Shown: one piece after another, positions 22,374 to 34,453 of the stretch
Numbering within the stretch: position 1 is the first letter of the stretch
Layout: each line of letters opens with the position of its first letter
DNA from: Mesocentrotus franciscanus
Lineage: Eukaryota > Echinodermata > Echinoidea > Camarodonta > Strongylocentrotidae
Direction: 5' to 3'
DNA: 64,000 nucleotides
NCBI GenBank assembly: GCA_037976565.1
Contig: CP137680.1
Coordinates: 25,803,403-25,867,402, forward strand
Translations under genes and position numbers: made by a program
Notes under the pieces: model-generated
What the model was told of the DNA's origin: nothing
The model's input: only the letters and a program-made list of their open reading frames with translations
Database searches by the model: none

Positions 22374-22877
22374 GATAAACATTGATTTTTGTTTATTGTT
22401 TGTTTGTGTGTGGCTTCTTTACTAGACTTCTAAAGGGGAGAAGAGGCGAGGGATTTGAGTCGGGGGACGGGGAGGGGACGAATTCTACCACCCCCTCCCT
22501 TCTCCCTTCCCTAATGCTAACACTGTAAAGAAAACCACTGAAAGGGGGACTCGATGGCAGGGCAAAGCTTTGAGTTTCAGTTTCATGTGCAATGATTAAA
22601 CATGATTATGCTCAACTGTACTTAAGTCGTGAAAATAATTGCTGCCATCTGCAGTCCAACACGCGTAATAAACATTTTGCACCACAGTTTCCCTTTTATA
22701 CAGCCATAGGAGAATATTTCGAGATAAAAGAAATCAAACTGACATCATTTTCATTTGAAAGCTTTTCCCCTCCCTTACCTTAAATGAACAAATAAAATGC
22801 TGCTTCTTATAGGTTTGATGCTAACTATCACAAACAGTAGCCAAGCTACGGGGTGTGCCCCTCCCAAATTGAATGGC

Positions 22878-22879
<2 letters not shown>
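22374..22879. other. Non-coding stretch
   Basis: G-rich patch at 22430-22480 and AT-rich remainder; no gene recognised. Confidence 0.5.

Positions 22880-22912
<33 letters not shown>
22880..22912. repeat. (AG)n microsatellite
   Basis: Perfect AG dinucleotide run of about 16 units. Confidence 0.95.
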
Positions 22913-22914
<2 letters not shown>

Positions 22915-24177
22915 GAGAGCAAGGGGAGAGATAAGGAAAAAGAACGTGAGATAATATAAGGAGATAAACTGCTCAAAAATGCTCTTAAATTGTTTACTAT
23001 TCTGTGAATCAGTTGATTATCGAACAGAAAAAAAAGCGTTGGGGTTATCCGGTCTAAAGTGTAAAGCAGAAATGGAGATATAAATGTCAGACAGAAGGCA
23101 TACGGGAGAAGAGACTTAGAGAGTATGTACTTGTGTCCGTTTCACTTTAAAATGCAAACTTTTCCCACTCTAAAGAGGCAAGGGGAATATCCCCTCCCAG
23201 TCTAGTCAATCAGCCGCCTCCAATTTTGACCATTATAATGGCAGCATGCAGGTCCATGAATATCCCTATATAATAATATGACGATGTACGGGCACCTCAC
23301 TGCCCGAAAATCGTCATGATGTGGGAAGCATGGCGCCCGAATATAACCTTATAAGTTGTACTTTTATATAGAAATTAAATTTATATCACAGCAAAATGCA
23401 TTTTCCCCTTCGTTCGCTTCATTCTCACAAAATTGATAAATCAGGATGAGTCCTGGCGACGAGATGACCGATTACATAGCTTTATATTTTATCTAGTGTA
23501 TTTCGATGACTAAATAATATTTTCCCATAATAATAGAGCAAGTTTTGCTTGCTCGTTTCGCTCGCTCGCAATATCTGGGACCCGTACGTCTTTGTGTACG
23601 AAGGATGGAAAAGGCAAATCCCCTTTGATGAATTTGGATTCAGGTGATGCGAATTTGTTTAACTCCTAAAAGGTTGCCGTGATTTAAAAAAAAGTTTGAA
23701 CACGCTGATCAAGTAGACTAAAGACTGATGTTCCCTTTATATCTGAGTCCACGCTACGCCACTGTTCACGAAACTGGAAGAAAATTTTGAAATTAAGCAG
23801 AAGCAGGCATTTCGGTAATATTGGCATTTCTGTATCATCATAATATTAAGGTTTGAAAAATTATTCCACAGTGGCATCCACAATTTTCATCCACGCCGTT
23901 CGGGCGGAGGATTCCCCTTTCCATGTTTATCAATTTCTGGATATCCCGATGATGAAATTGATGGGTTGTGATGTAAATTTACCTTTAAAAAAATATTCTG
24001 CTCACTTGAGTCTATTAGTTTGGTGACAGATGGCAATCGATCAATATCAAATAATCATTATTTTCTGACAATATCAACACCAACGATGAAATGTGAACTG
24101 TTTGAGTAAAACTGAAATCGTGCTCAGCGAGTTATTACTGATTACTGATTTTAGAATAATCATTAATCAAATGATTG

Positions 24178-24180
<3 letters not shown>
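22913..24180. other. Non-coding stretch with hairpin and solitary hAT-like end
   Basis: GACGATGTACGGGCA and TGCCCGAAAATCGTC at 23281-23316 form a hairpin. ACGCTACGCCACTG at about 23751-23764 looks like a right hAT terminus without a visible partner. Confidence 0.45.
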
Positions 24181-24218
<38 letters not shown>

Positions 24219-24304
24219 TCCTCCTCTCTCTCTCTCTCCCCTCTCCTCTCCTCCTCCTCTCCCTCTCTCTCTCTCTCTCCCTCCCCTCTCTCTCTCTCTC
24301 TCTG
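24181..24304. repeat. (CT)n microsatellite with CCT interruptions
   Basis: About 120 bp of CT/CCT repeats. The Ser/Leu frame across it is an artefact. Confidence 0.95.
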
Positions 24305-26185
24305 TATAGTTATCTTTCTGATTATTTTCAGATTAATCTGTCATTTCTTGATATTCTTAATCCAACAATAGAAGAAAAGAAGAAGAAATGCGGCGAACTA
24401 AAATAGCTTAATTCTTTTCTTCAAATTTATCTTTTTATGGATATAATGATAATAAAACAATTTTCAGGGATTAATGTAATAAATGCTGTCTTCAGACTTG
24501 GAAATTTGTGTATCATCGTGTGACATTAAAAATTCTTCGTTAATAATATGTGCTAATTCCCCTTCGGTATTAAGTCAAGGGATGTTTTGAGTTTTGTAAA
24601 TAAAAAATAATGATAATAACTTAATTGGGGTTACTAATGAAATGTTAGCTTTCATTATAGTCATGGGTTCATAAACATAGGTAAGTTATTTTATAGAATA
24701 CTTTAAACATATTCTATTCTGATTGCTAGAAATGAAAATGTCAAGTGGCAAGCGCAAACATGGGCCATAATTCTTGAACGTGCTTCTACAACGGTTTCAC
24801 CGAATAGCATTTGATCGGCAATAGCACGCCGGGCTACAAACTCAATTAAAATGCAATAGCGAGGCGAATTATATTTCTTATTGTTGAGTGAGTCTCCAAG
24901 AGTTCAATAATCGCCTGGTGCTTGCTTTAAATCAAAGTCCCAAATTAATTACGGAGTTAAAATTCCTATATATGTGTACAGCATCAATATTTAATTGTAA
25001 TCTAAGCGCCGATATTATGATGGCATATATTGCGAAGCTGACATATCCAGTACCCCACCCCCGTTTGAAAGCGCAGCAAAAAGAAAATCAGTATACACTC
25101 TCAATGGTCTATATAACTGTTATTGTTGTAGTTGTTGTTAGTGGTGGTTTAATAATGGTTGTCCATGCATCTGTGATTGCAGGATATTCGTCAGGCAGTA
25201 CGTGAGGTCGTTAATTTTCATGCAGGGCTACCTCTATACTTGTATAATTTTTATTATTGTTATAAATATGATATTGTGTGTATATATTGTGCAATTACGA
25301 ACAATGGCCACTTCAGGTATCAAGATATTATTGTTGACAGCTGTTCACACCAGCGGTCCCTGTAAAGGGGGTCCTGAATAGGCCAATCGAATTGGTTCGC
25401 TGCAGCTCAGATGATGTTTCATTTCATTAATTTTGAAACAAAATTCTTAAATCGCGTTTCGGAAAAATTATTAGACAATACACACACATTGAATCACAGT
25501 ACGCCGGGGTGGATAAAGTTGTTCTTCTACTTATTATTATTATTACTTTTTTCGGGGGGGGGGAGGAGGGCCTCCGATTTGCTTGTCATGATCTGATGAT
25601 AGTGCCAATACGTTGTACTTTTAATACAAAACTAAACGATACTGCTTCAATAATACTGAAACAACTACAAAAGCCCTACCATTAGTATGCCATATGGCTT
25701 TGTTGAAGTTTCTCTCCGTACTTTCGTTATCGTAATGTTTATTTTCTTTAGCCCTTTTTGCTTCTGAAAATATTCTCCTAACATAATGAAGTGAATGGGA
25801 TGTTTATGATGAGGTGCCAAACTAGGCCGATGTTTCTGTGCATTTACAAGTTACAAAAGTCGTAAACTTTTAAGCACTTGGTCTTCATTATGCATCGTCT
25901 GGTGCTCACAGTTCTCGCATTCTTACACAGTGAAATGAGACAAAATGATTGATAGGAAAGCTTAATGAAATGCATCGCCTTTTGTATACCCGAAAGACTC
26001 ATTTACTATTGAAGTGCATTCATCACAGTCATGAGTCTAGCTCGCACCTCGAGTGTTCCGGCTCGGAGGGACCTGGGGCAGGGCGGGGTGTTTACATACC
26101 GTTTCATCAAGCATTGCGTTGACATTTTTGTCATTCAGGTGAGTACTCTTTCTTCCTAATCCCAAAAGAAATGTCTCATAACGCC
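24305..26185. other. Non-coding stretch, no gene recognised
   Basis: AT-rich. A consensus donor CAGGTGAGT at about 26141-26149 follows TTTTTGTCATT on the plus strand, but no coding exon with an acceptor could be shown upstream. Confidence 0.45.
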
Positions 26186-26335
26186 CCTCCCACCCTCTTC
26201 CTTTCTATCAATCCCCTTTAATTCCATGCTCTCTCCTTTCTCTCAATCTCTTTGTCTCTTTCCCCTCTTTCACATTTCCTCTCATCCCCTTTCTCCATAT
26301 TTCTTCATCCCCTCATGCCCTCCCTAAAGTTTTTT
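26186..26335. repeat. Polypyrimidine tract
   Basis: About 150 bp with very few purines (CTCTCTCC, TTTCTCTCAA, TCCCCTTTCTCC). Confidence 0.7.
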
Positions 26336-27508
26336 TTATCCATCTCCTTATCCAACCATGCTAATTTCATTTAGAATATACCCAAGACAAAATAATCCGA
26401 TCCCGATTATCCGTGATTTTGAGACCTCAAACCCCCTATACATCCACATACCCCATCCGTATACAGTGCCTGCAGGAGCGGTTTGCGAAGATTATGTTTT
26501 CTTGTGGTGGGGAGGGGGGTCCTGCATCCATTTTCTACATGTGCGTTGCTTACATTTATTTATAAACAAGACTTTGGGAGCTTGAATAATGTTTGAGCCC
26601 CCACTATATAACCACTAAGAATCCGATCTCGTATGCTAATAAATCTTGAGGATACTTCGAAAAGTGATGAAGGATAAATTTTATATCTATCATCGATTTT
26701 GACAATCTTTAGTGCAATGAATTACTGTTTTACTGGAGGTAACACTAGAGGAATCTATCTTTTCAAAGAAAAACAAAGATTTTGTTAGAAAAATAAACTC
26801 ATGGGCAATTTCAAAACCCTATTGTATATCCGATAAAAATCATGCTTGGATTACGTAATACGTCATAGAATTTTCCCACACTCATTTCAATAGGTGACGC
26901 ACAAGTCTATGGAAATTGCTCTAGATTGAGTTTTCGAAAGTCTTTGATATCGTTTTGTTTGTTGTTTAAGTCAATATAAACCTTCGTATGAACTCCACTC
27001 CACTTCACTAGTCCCTAGATGCTAATTTGTCTGTCTTGTTGAGACAGATTATGAATCTGTAACACATGACGCCATTGATGAAAGCCATCCTTTATACTCT
27101 ATCAAAAGATCTCCCTAGAAGTAGGCCGCAAATCAAAGCTGATGGAGTGATGGCATATAAAGTATTTTCTTTCTAATTGTCTGTTGATTTATCGATCATT
27201 CATGAACCATCACAGAGCTACAATCATTGTCGTACGAAAACTGCAGATAGCCTACTCGAAAAGTGGATCAAAATCACATGTCCTATTGGCATGTGTGTTT
27301 GAATATTTATAGGGGCTGCAGCCTTTCCCCAATCGTGAATTTGATCAACCGTTATCTCATTATTATTTAGATTGTCACGTCAGTTGATTCTATGTAATTT
27401 TATCTGATATCAATCACTAATGGTGAATATCACTATAACAAAATATCAAAACTTTTGAAATTTAAAAGTTGATATTCGGGCAAGAGATGATAATCTCCGT
27501 CTGGGAGT
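26336..27508. other. Non-coding stretch
   Basis: No gene, RNA or repeat recognised. Confidence 0.5.
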
Positions 27509-27716
<208 letters not shown>

Positions 27717-27967
27717 TGGATATATAGCGCTGGTATCCGCCAGGCTCTGACGCTCAAGGCGCTGTACATGTTTTTATTACCCTGGTTGTAGCCCAGCTGC
27801 CAAAGTAACTAGCGCTCAAGCATATCAGGTACTCATTTACACCTGGGTGGAGAGTGGCAAATGTAGATTAACGTCTTGCCAAAGGACATTAGTGCCACGG
27901 CGAGACTCGAACCCCGTACCCTGTGATCTGCAATTGGGTGACTTAACCACTAGACCACAACACTTTC
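27717..27967 (-). mobile_element. tRNA-derived SINE, 3' end shared with L2 LINE
   Basis: On the minus strand a tRNA-like head has an A box (GTGGTCTAGTGG) and B box (GGTTCGAGTCT; plus-strand 27903-27913). The body reads GGCACTAATGTCCTTTGGCA, CTACATTTGCCACTC and ACCCAGGTGTAAATGAGTAC, and the tail reads AGCGCTATATATCC then (ATT)n. The tRNA cloverleaf is not intact, so this is a SINE promoter and not a tRNA gene. Copies at 7436, 49904 and 62596 share head and body; this copy has its own tail version. Confidence 0.9.
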
Positions 27968-28014
27968 ATTCTTGAAAGATGCATTGGGCTACCGCTTATT
28001 TTTTAAATATGTAT

Positions 28015-28082
28015 TATGTATTTATTTTATTTTTATTATGTATTTATTTTATTTTTATTATGTATTTATTTTATTTTTATTT
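28015..28082. repeat. 22-bp tandem repeat, three copies
   Basis: The unit is TATGTATTTATTTTATTTTT plus AT. Confidence 0.85.
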
Positions 28083-28369
28083 TTTAAAGTGGGAGGGTAA
28101 AAATTAGTATGACAATGACAATGACGATGGCAATGGTTATTTTATTATGCAATCGCATGACTAGTAGACTTAATTTTATCCTTGATTTATCACGTCTATC
28201 CTTGTCTGACTTATATCATAGATCTATGTGAGATATGAACTTCTCCATATCTAAATTGCAAATGCAGAAACCAAATGAATTTATTGCAGGTATTATATTT
28301 ACTGCTACTATATTGGTCTAGTTCTCGTAGAGACAGATAACTTAAAGAGAGATATACATACATCAATAA

Positions 28370-28612
28370 AATAGAGAGGGAGAGAGAGCGCGCGAAAGAG
28401 TTACGTATCAAAACCACACCAGCGCTTGCTCGATCCATGTTTGCGGTTTATATTATCATTATAATTTTGTACCGTAGGGTAGATGGAAGAGATAGAGAGG
28501 GAGGGAGAAAGAGTTAGATAGAAAGAGAGAGAGAGAGAGAGAGAAAGAGGGGAGGGGAGAGATAAAGCAAGGTATTAAAACCACATCAGCGCCTGAACCA
28601 TGTTTGCGATTT
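28370..28612. repeat. Diverged ~165-bp tandem duplication with GA tracts
   Basis: GTATCAAAACCACACCAGCG at 28407 and GTATTAAAACCACATCAGCG at 28572 each follow a GAGA-rich tract and each precede CCATGTTTGCG. The minus-strand frames rich in Ser/Leu are translations of the GA tracts. Confidence 0.75.
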
Positions 28613-29017
28613 TGTGGAATGTAAACCTCGCTCAGTAAACATGACAATCTGCAATACGAAATGGCCACGTCTGGGCCAGTCCTCAGTTTGTTTAATCTCG
28701 TAATTTTTACTTCTGCATGTCTGCATTGCCCCCCAAGGCATTCGTTCTGGAAGAGACGGATGTGTGCACACAGGAAAATATCGCATAAAAACAAATTATG
28801 GGTTTGGAAAAGCACGTCAGATTTTACTTTGAGTGAAAGCCTATATTAGAAGAGGGCTTTGGAATGAGGGACTGTGCGCAATGTTTTGCTTAAAGGGGGA
28901 TTAGCATTGCTTTCATCTCCATCTCCATTATCAAAGAGGAATGGACTCACGGATCGAGATTGTTTAAGACTGATAGAGCGCCTTTTAACGTTCGATGAAG
29001 GCCTACATTTGAGCTGT
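28613..29017. other. Non-coding stretch
   Basis: No gene recognised; short frames on both strands overlap without domain content. Confidence 0.45.
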
Positions 29018-29066
29018 CCCGCGAATCGAGGGGGCGCCCCCTGCCTCCCCGTCTGAATCCGCCAGT
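29018..29066. repeat. Solitary hAT-like terminus
   Basis: GGGGGCGCCCCCTGCCTCCC, then TCTGAATCCGCCAGTTG, resembles the inverted terminus of the 7765-9431 element (CAGTGGCGGATCC). The partner end was not found. Confidence 0.4.
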
Positions 29067-29396
29067 TGACATACGAAAGAGTCGAGTAAGACCTATTGAT
29101 TTACAATCAAACAATACAAGCGCAAATATCAAGTAAACAAATATTCTCGCAAAGAGACGACCAACGCAAAAAAAAAAAAAACATTGGGAAAATAGTTGTA
29201 ATGATGATTGCTTTCTGGATCCCTTTATGGTTTATGTGTTTTTTGGGGGTGGTTAAAGGGATTTTCTTTTTCACGTCTTATAAATATGTAAGTCGATTGT
29301 TTGGCGTTTTATTCCCTTTATGGGCTGCAAACATCTAAATGAAATAAAGTGGATACACTATTGGTTTTCGGTAAATGGGTTACTCTCTAAAAAAGG

Positions 29397-29538
29397 ACTG
29401 GTCAATTTCGACTATTGCGTCATTCAGTAGATCGTGTTCAACTAAAATACTTTGTGGAAATAGCAAATTGAGTTGCCATTTTGTCGACCGAATTGCCTCA
29501 TAAATATACAAAAATGGCCTTGGTTGAAATTGACCGAT
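29397..29538. mobile_element. Small MITE, ~142 bp
   Basis: ACTGGTCAATTTCGACTA on the left and TGGTTGAAATTGACCGAT on the right are inverted repeats with about three mismatches. Confidence 0.55.
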
Positions 29539-31319
29539 ATCTTATAAGAACTATAACCCTACTCAGAAGAAAAAAACATACATGTAGAATCTTTTACATT
29601 GGCAGGTTACCCGATACCTCTGATGGGGGAAATGACTTTTTGTAAGAATGTCTAGAGTCAGATGATTTGCGAGAGAGAGAGAGAGAGTGTGTATACTAAA
29701 ATATGCCCCATATCGTCATAGCTTCGCTGGATACGTATATGTAAACATCTTTAAATTGTCGGTTTATATTACTAAAGCTCGTATTTCTTTTTGCCTTGAC
29801 CCGCATTAAAGGCTTTTTGTATTCTGCCATTTCTTGGTATATCATATCTTACAGTTTCATTTGCCACGCCAGTACTCTACCCCAATCACATATTGCGGTG
29901 CAATTGCACACTTTCATTCGAAAGTTTATTCGCTGTACTACTTCATGAGTAAGACAGTAAGTTTTATTCAGCCTTTTCTGCGTCGATAAAGGGATGAAAT
30001 TAATGTTAAAGCTGAATAAGATTTGGAAGCACACTCCCGGCCCGATGAATGGATGTTTCTCATTACAGACTGGGATATTGTGTAAGTGTAAGGAGGATAA
30101 AACATCCAAAATACACTGTATAAACCTACCTTTAAAAGAATTAGCAAGATAAACAACAACAAAACCTAAGTCTAAGGCTAAGGCTCAGGCTAGGGCTAGT
30201 GCTAAGTCTAATTCTATAAGGCTAAAGATAATTTTACTAGGAATATATTTGAATAATGAATAAATAAAGTAATGGGATTCTAATTGATTAATGATATGCA
30301 TTTACTAAAAATGTAAAATAGAAGAAAAAATGTTCAAAACTACAACATGTAAGGAAAGAACTTATCTAACATTGAAGCTATATACAGTAATTACATTCAC
30401 GAACTTTTTTTTTTTGTTATTTCAATTGAAATTTGAAGTATACCAACAACCTTTTTACAGTTGTAACATGTTCTGGGAGAGAGATAGTGCCAATGATATT
30501 AGGGCTTTAGGATTGGGTTAGTGTTACGGCTAAGGCTAAGGTTAAGACTGAGGGCAAGCCGAATCATAATCTTAAACAAAATTGCAACCATAACACTAAT
30601 CCTATTTTTTCTTTGACTAAATAAAGACAAGAGCAAATGTCAACACAGCAAATGTCGAGTCACAAAAATAAGAGGTGCATTAGACTTGATTATGTTTCTG
30701 CAACAGTACAGTATAAGGGTAATGCCGCAGCTGCAAAGAGGAGACACATAATCGAGAGGCCGAACTAAGATAGGGGAGGGGGTGAAATGGGCTCATTTAT
30801 TCCCCATAGTCGACCCGTCTATATGCTTTTGATCTTACTTTAACGAAACACATTTTCATGAATAATAGCTTACACAAGGTTTGTTATATATTACACACCA
30901 AGTAAAGGTATAATCATGCATAAAGTTAAATCCAAGTCAATTTATAGGCGGACCCTAATTACGCCCTTTTCCTTTTGATGCTTTGAAGTCATAAACCACA
31001 ATCCATGATGTTTATAATTATGTATACTGTAGTGGGAGAGGTAGTAAATGTTTGTGTCATCGATACAGTGTTCAAAATTATATATTTGGGGGTGATTAGT
31101 CCCTTTAAAAAAATTTACGGTTGTGATAACAACATATGATTTATCTGGCAATCCTTGATGGCAGTAATATATTGTCAACATTAAATCCTAGATTCTGAAT
31201 TACTCGAAGTCTCGTTGTCGGCAATGTTATCCTGGTATATCATTTGAATTTAAATCACTACTTCTCCATGCTAACATTGACGAATTTTGGGATTTCTTGT
31301 GGCGTACGTTGAGCCGTTG
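29539..31319. other. Non-coding stretch with CTAAGG-type hexamers
   Basis: AAGTCTAAGGCTAAGGCTCA and GGCTAGGGCTA lie at about 30168-30205, and GGCTAAGGCTAAGGTTAAG at about 30529-30547. These are degenerate hexamers resembling telomere-type repeats. No gene is seen. Confidence 0.55.
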
Positions 31320-31775
31320 GGTATTTCATGGACTTGATAAGTAGGAATGGAGAAAGAGGGAGGGGGATGGAAGGCGGGGTAGGAGAATGAACAGGAGGAG
31401 AAGAAGGAACAGGAGCAGTAGGGGAGGGAGAGAAAGAGGGAGAAAGAGAGACGGATACATAAGGGAGTGAAAGAGAGAGATTAGGAAATAGGAGTATACG
31501 GGACATAGATGGAGGGAGAGTGGAAGAGGGGTAGTGTGTGTATGGGCGTGTGTGTGAAACATGAGAGATTGCGTTTGAAATAAATAGAGAGGGAGAGTGA
31601 GAGATAAAGAGAGACAGAGAGAGAGAGAGACAGAGAGACAGAGAGAGAAAGAGGTAGATATTAGGGAGGGAGAGGGAGAAAGAATGAAATAGTAATGAGT
31701 GAGTAAGAAAGAATGGGAGTAAGTGAGAAAGAGCACACAAAAAATGAGAGAGAGAGAGGGGGGGGTTGGGGTGGA
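31320..31775. repeat. Purine-rich GA low-complexity tract
   Basis: GGGAGAGAAAGAGGGAGAA-type sequence for about 450 bp. The 160- and 136-codon minus-strand frames are Ser/Leu/Pro translations of it with offset overlap, and are not genes. Confidence 0.85.
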
Positions 31776-33879
31776 GGGGGCAGTTATCAGCTACTTGCTT
31801 ACAAATGCGTCACAGATTTTAAACCCATCTACGCTCTCTATTATTTGTGATTCCCGTAGGAATTTGTGTGATTCGAGATTGTTGATGAATGAAAGCGATT
31901 TCCAAGCACCTTCTGACGTCACAAAATTTCATTCATTACTACATTAATGCTCCATCGTTTCATTTCTCTCCCGCCAGTTATTTGGGAAGGCGCCTTTTCG
32001 ACTTAAAGTGGTGTGTATATAGCTTGCACTCAAAGGGTATTGGGCATGTTATGCCTGCCTGCTTGCTTTGTGTTACAACAGAAAATGATTAACGTTGAAT
32101 TTAAAGCGAGAACAAGAAGATTATTGTGGTTTGTTCATAAAATGGCACATCCAAGACAGGAATAATAGCATTCCCAACATGCCCAATCAATGTTATTGTA
32201 CTAAATGGAAAGGGAAAAGAGGAATTAAAGGCAAGAAAATAGAATCGGTTCCTGGCCAGTATATCATTCTTAACAATCAAAGCTAATACATTATGACATA
32301 ATACTGAGCAATATTTGCCTCAAATTTCCTGTGATTTTGCTGTCTTAAATCGATCAAGTATCAAGCTACAAGGGTATATAATTTCAAGGTAGACGTCCTT
32401 TTCTATTGATAAATGCAATGTTTTTACCGTAACTCCCCCTGCCTTTCTTGTTAGAGAATAGGCAAATCCGTGAGACAAATTTGTACAACATCTAAATGTT
32501 CTAGAGACGCCTCGCCTTCTTGGCATATTCTGTAAATGTACCAACGGCTATACATAACCCCTTTCCTTGACTATATACAGGAAATGGCGCCACTTTCCTG
32601 CTTCATGCCGCAATGTACTTAGTGGGCCGCGTAGCTATGAAAACCGCAGGGGGCTATTAAAGGGGTGGATAAGGGGATTTAACACCTCCTTTTCAAAAAA
32701 ATAATTTAGTAAATTGGTGGCTGTGAAGGCTGTTGGCATTTAAAAAAAAATCAAAGGAATTGGTTGAAGAGAAATCTATTGATTTCACCCTCTTAGACAA
32801 ATAAAAGATATAAGAACCATTATGGTAAGACAACAACCTCCCACCCCATATAAGATAGTCTAGCAATACCCCTGGATAAGGAGTGATTAAGGACGAAAGT
32901 CATTTGTTATTTCTTGAACGTGCATTCAAACAAACTGTCAGAAGACTGTCTACTTCAGTGATTACCTGTCACAAATCTTTGACTATTACGTTTAAGGGCT
33001 AGACACATATTGTCACCATTAGTTCATCTTCTTTCTTTAAGGTGTCTCGGTTTCCAAACCGTTTTACCACATGCTGAATCTTTAAGGTGTTAAGGTGGAT
33101 AGCGCCTCTTTTTTCACTAAGTGTTTTTATTTCATGAAACATACTCCTTAAATGAAAGAAACTGTTTCCATCAATATTAGAATGTTGGTTAAATTTTTGT
33201 ATAATGCTACATTTATTCGTGACAAATATACGGAATTACGTTGCATAGGCGAAAATCAGAAGAAGAAAAAGTGTTTTGCAAATGGGTATGATTGCCATTA
33301 TGAATAACGTTCCTTGGGAATGTGCATGCAATCAAAGCTATAATTGATTGTAGTATTGATTTGCTGTATTGCTTAAGTTGATCATTTAACTAGCTAGTGT
33401 AGACCGTCTCAAGCGTGAGACAAAATTTATAATCAGATTTATTTGCTTTGTTCTTGAAAAGAAATCGAAGCATTTCCCCTGTTCATGTAGGCAGGAAATT
33501 ATAGCCAGACGAGCGGCGTTGTATATCGACCGTTTAGCGAAAGTGTTGAAATATTTCCTTTCATTCCGTCACATTGGTATACTTCCGTTCTATTAATTAA
33601 ATTGTGTTAAAAAAATTGCCGTTTACCATTATGCAGTAAAATAGTAATTGCTTCGTCACATGTGGGACGCAAGGGTAATACGTGCCCTCAAATTGAATAG
33701 CAACAAACATAAGAAAGAAATGACGAGAGGGAGAGAGAAAGAGGTAGAGAGAGAATGGGGGGGGGGGGGTCGAGAAAATGAGAGAGATAAACAGAATGAG
33801 GAGGAATTTTTAAAACATTTTGTTAGAGATAAAGGTTAGGGTTCCAAGTGAGTTTTAGTTAGGTTCAGAATTAGGATCA
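31776..33879. other. Non-coding stretch, no gene recognised
   Basis: AT-rich with a GA/poly-G patch at 33724-33790. Short frames have no domains. Confidence 0.5.
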
Positions 33880-34166
33880 GGGTGTTTCACAAAGGCTTAG
33901 ATCGACTATAGTTGGACTTGAACTATGGCAGGCCTTTCATACCACTAGTTCCTCTAACCATTCCTGGCATTGGTTTCTCAAGGGACGTACAAATCGTGGT
34001 AACAAATCTACAGAATTAAAATTTGTGGATAGTTCATTATTGAAGGGAAATATATTATCTAAACATCCTAATTGAGAGACAAATGGTGAGAGCAACCAGT
34101 GGCATGAATGGCCTGCCATAGTTCAAGTCCAACTTAAGTCGATCTTAGATTTTGTGAAACACCCCC
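33880..34166. mobile_element. 287-bp MITE with ~70-bp terminal inverted repeats
   Basis: It begins GGGTGTTTCACAAAGGCTTA and ends TAGATTTTGTGAAACACCC. The arms continue inward over GTTGGACTTGAACTATGGCA / TGCCATAGTTCAAGTCCAAC and GGCCTTTCATACCACT / AGTGGCATGAATGGCC. The long, well-matched arms imply relatively recent activity. No coding sequence. Confidence 0.85.
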
Positions 34167-34189
34167 AGGTGTATTTAGGTCTAGAGTTG

Positions 34190-34297
34190 AAGTTAGGAAG
34201 GTAGTGTAACAAAATGACCGTGGGGCAATTGTAGCCAGAGCGTGTGCCCTATAATCCCACGCAGTGCCCCCATGACTGAACCCTTGCTATGCCACTG
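34190..34297. repeat. Possible hAT-like terminal fragment
   Basis: CCCTTGCTATGCCACTG at 34281-34297 resembles an inverted CAGTGGC-type hAT terminus, preceded by GC-rich sequence. The opposite terminus is not visible. Confidence 0.35.
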
Positions 34298-34453
34298 ACG
34301 CCCGAGATACTCTCTAATGCATTCTATTAGCATCATTTTATTTTGAGCTTCGATATTGGCACAATCATTTCTAAATAGTTTTAAAATTCGGTTAAAACGA
34401 TCGATGTCTGCTAGCTGTCTGCCATGCAGCATCACGTACGCCACACGCGGCAT
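34298..34453 (-). CDS. Protein-like open frame fragment, function unknown
   Basis: On the minus strand from ATG at 34453 the frame reads MPRVAYVMLHGRQLADIDRF and continues with a charged, helix-prone segment for about 52 codons before entering the hAT-like terminal sequence at 34297. Composition is balanced, unlike the low-complexity frames nearby, and suggests a true or former exon. No domain is recognised. The frame runs on into transposon sequence to 34193, so its native 3' end may have been displaced. Spurious ORF is a real alternative. Confidence 0.3.

Noticed and set aside
31258..31740. 160-codon minus-strand frame rich in Ser, Leu and Pro
   Set aside because: It reads a GA-rich low-complexity tract; a second overlapping frame has the same character.
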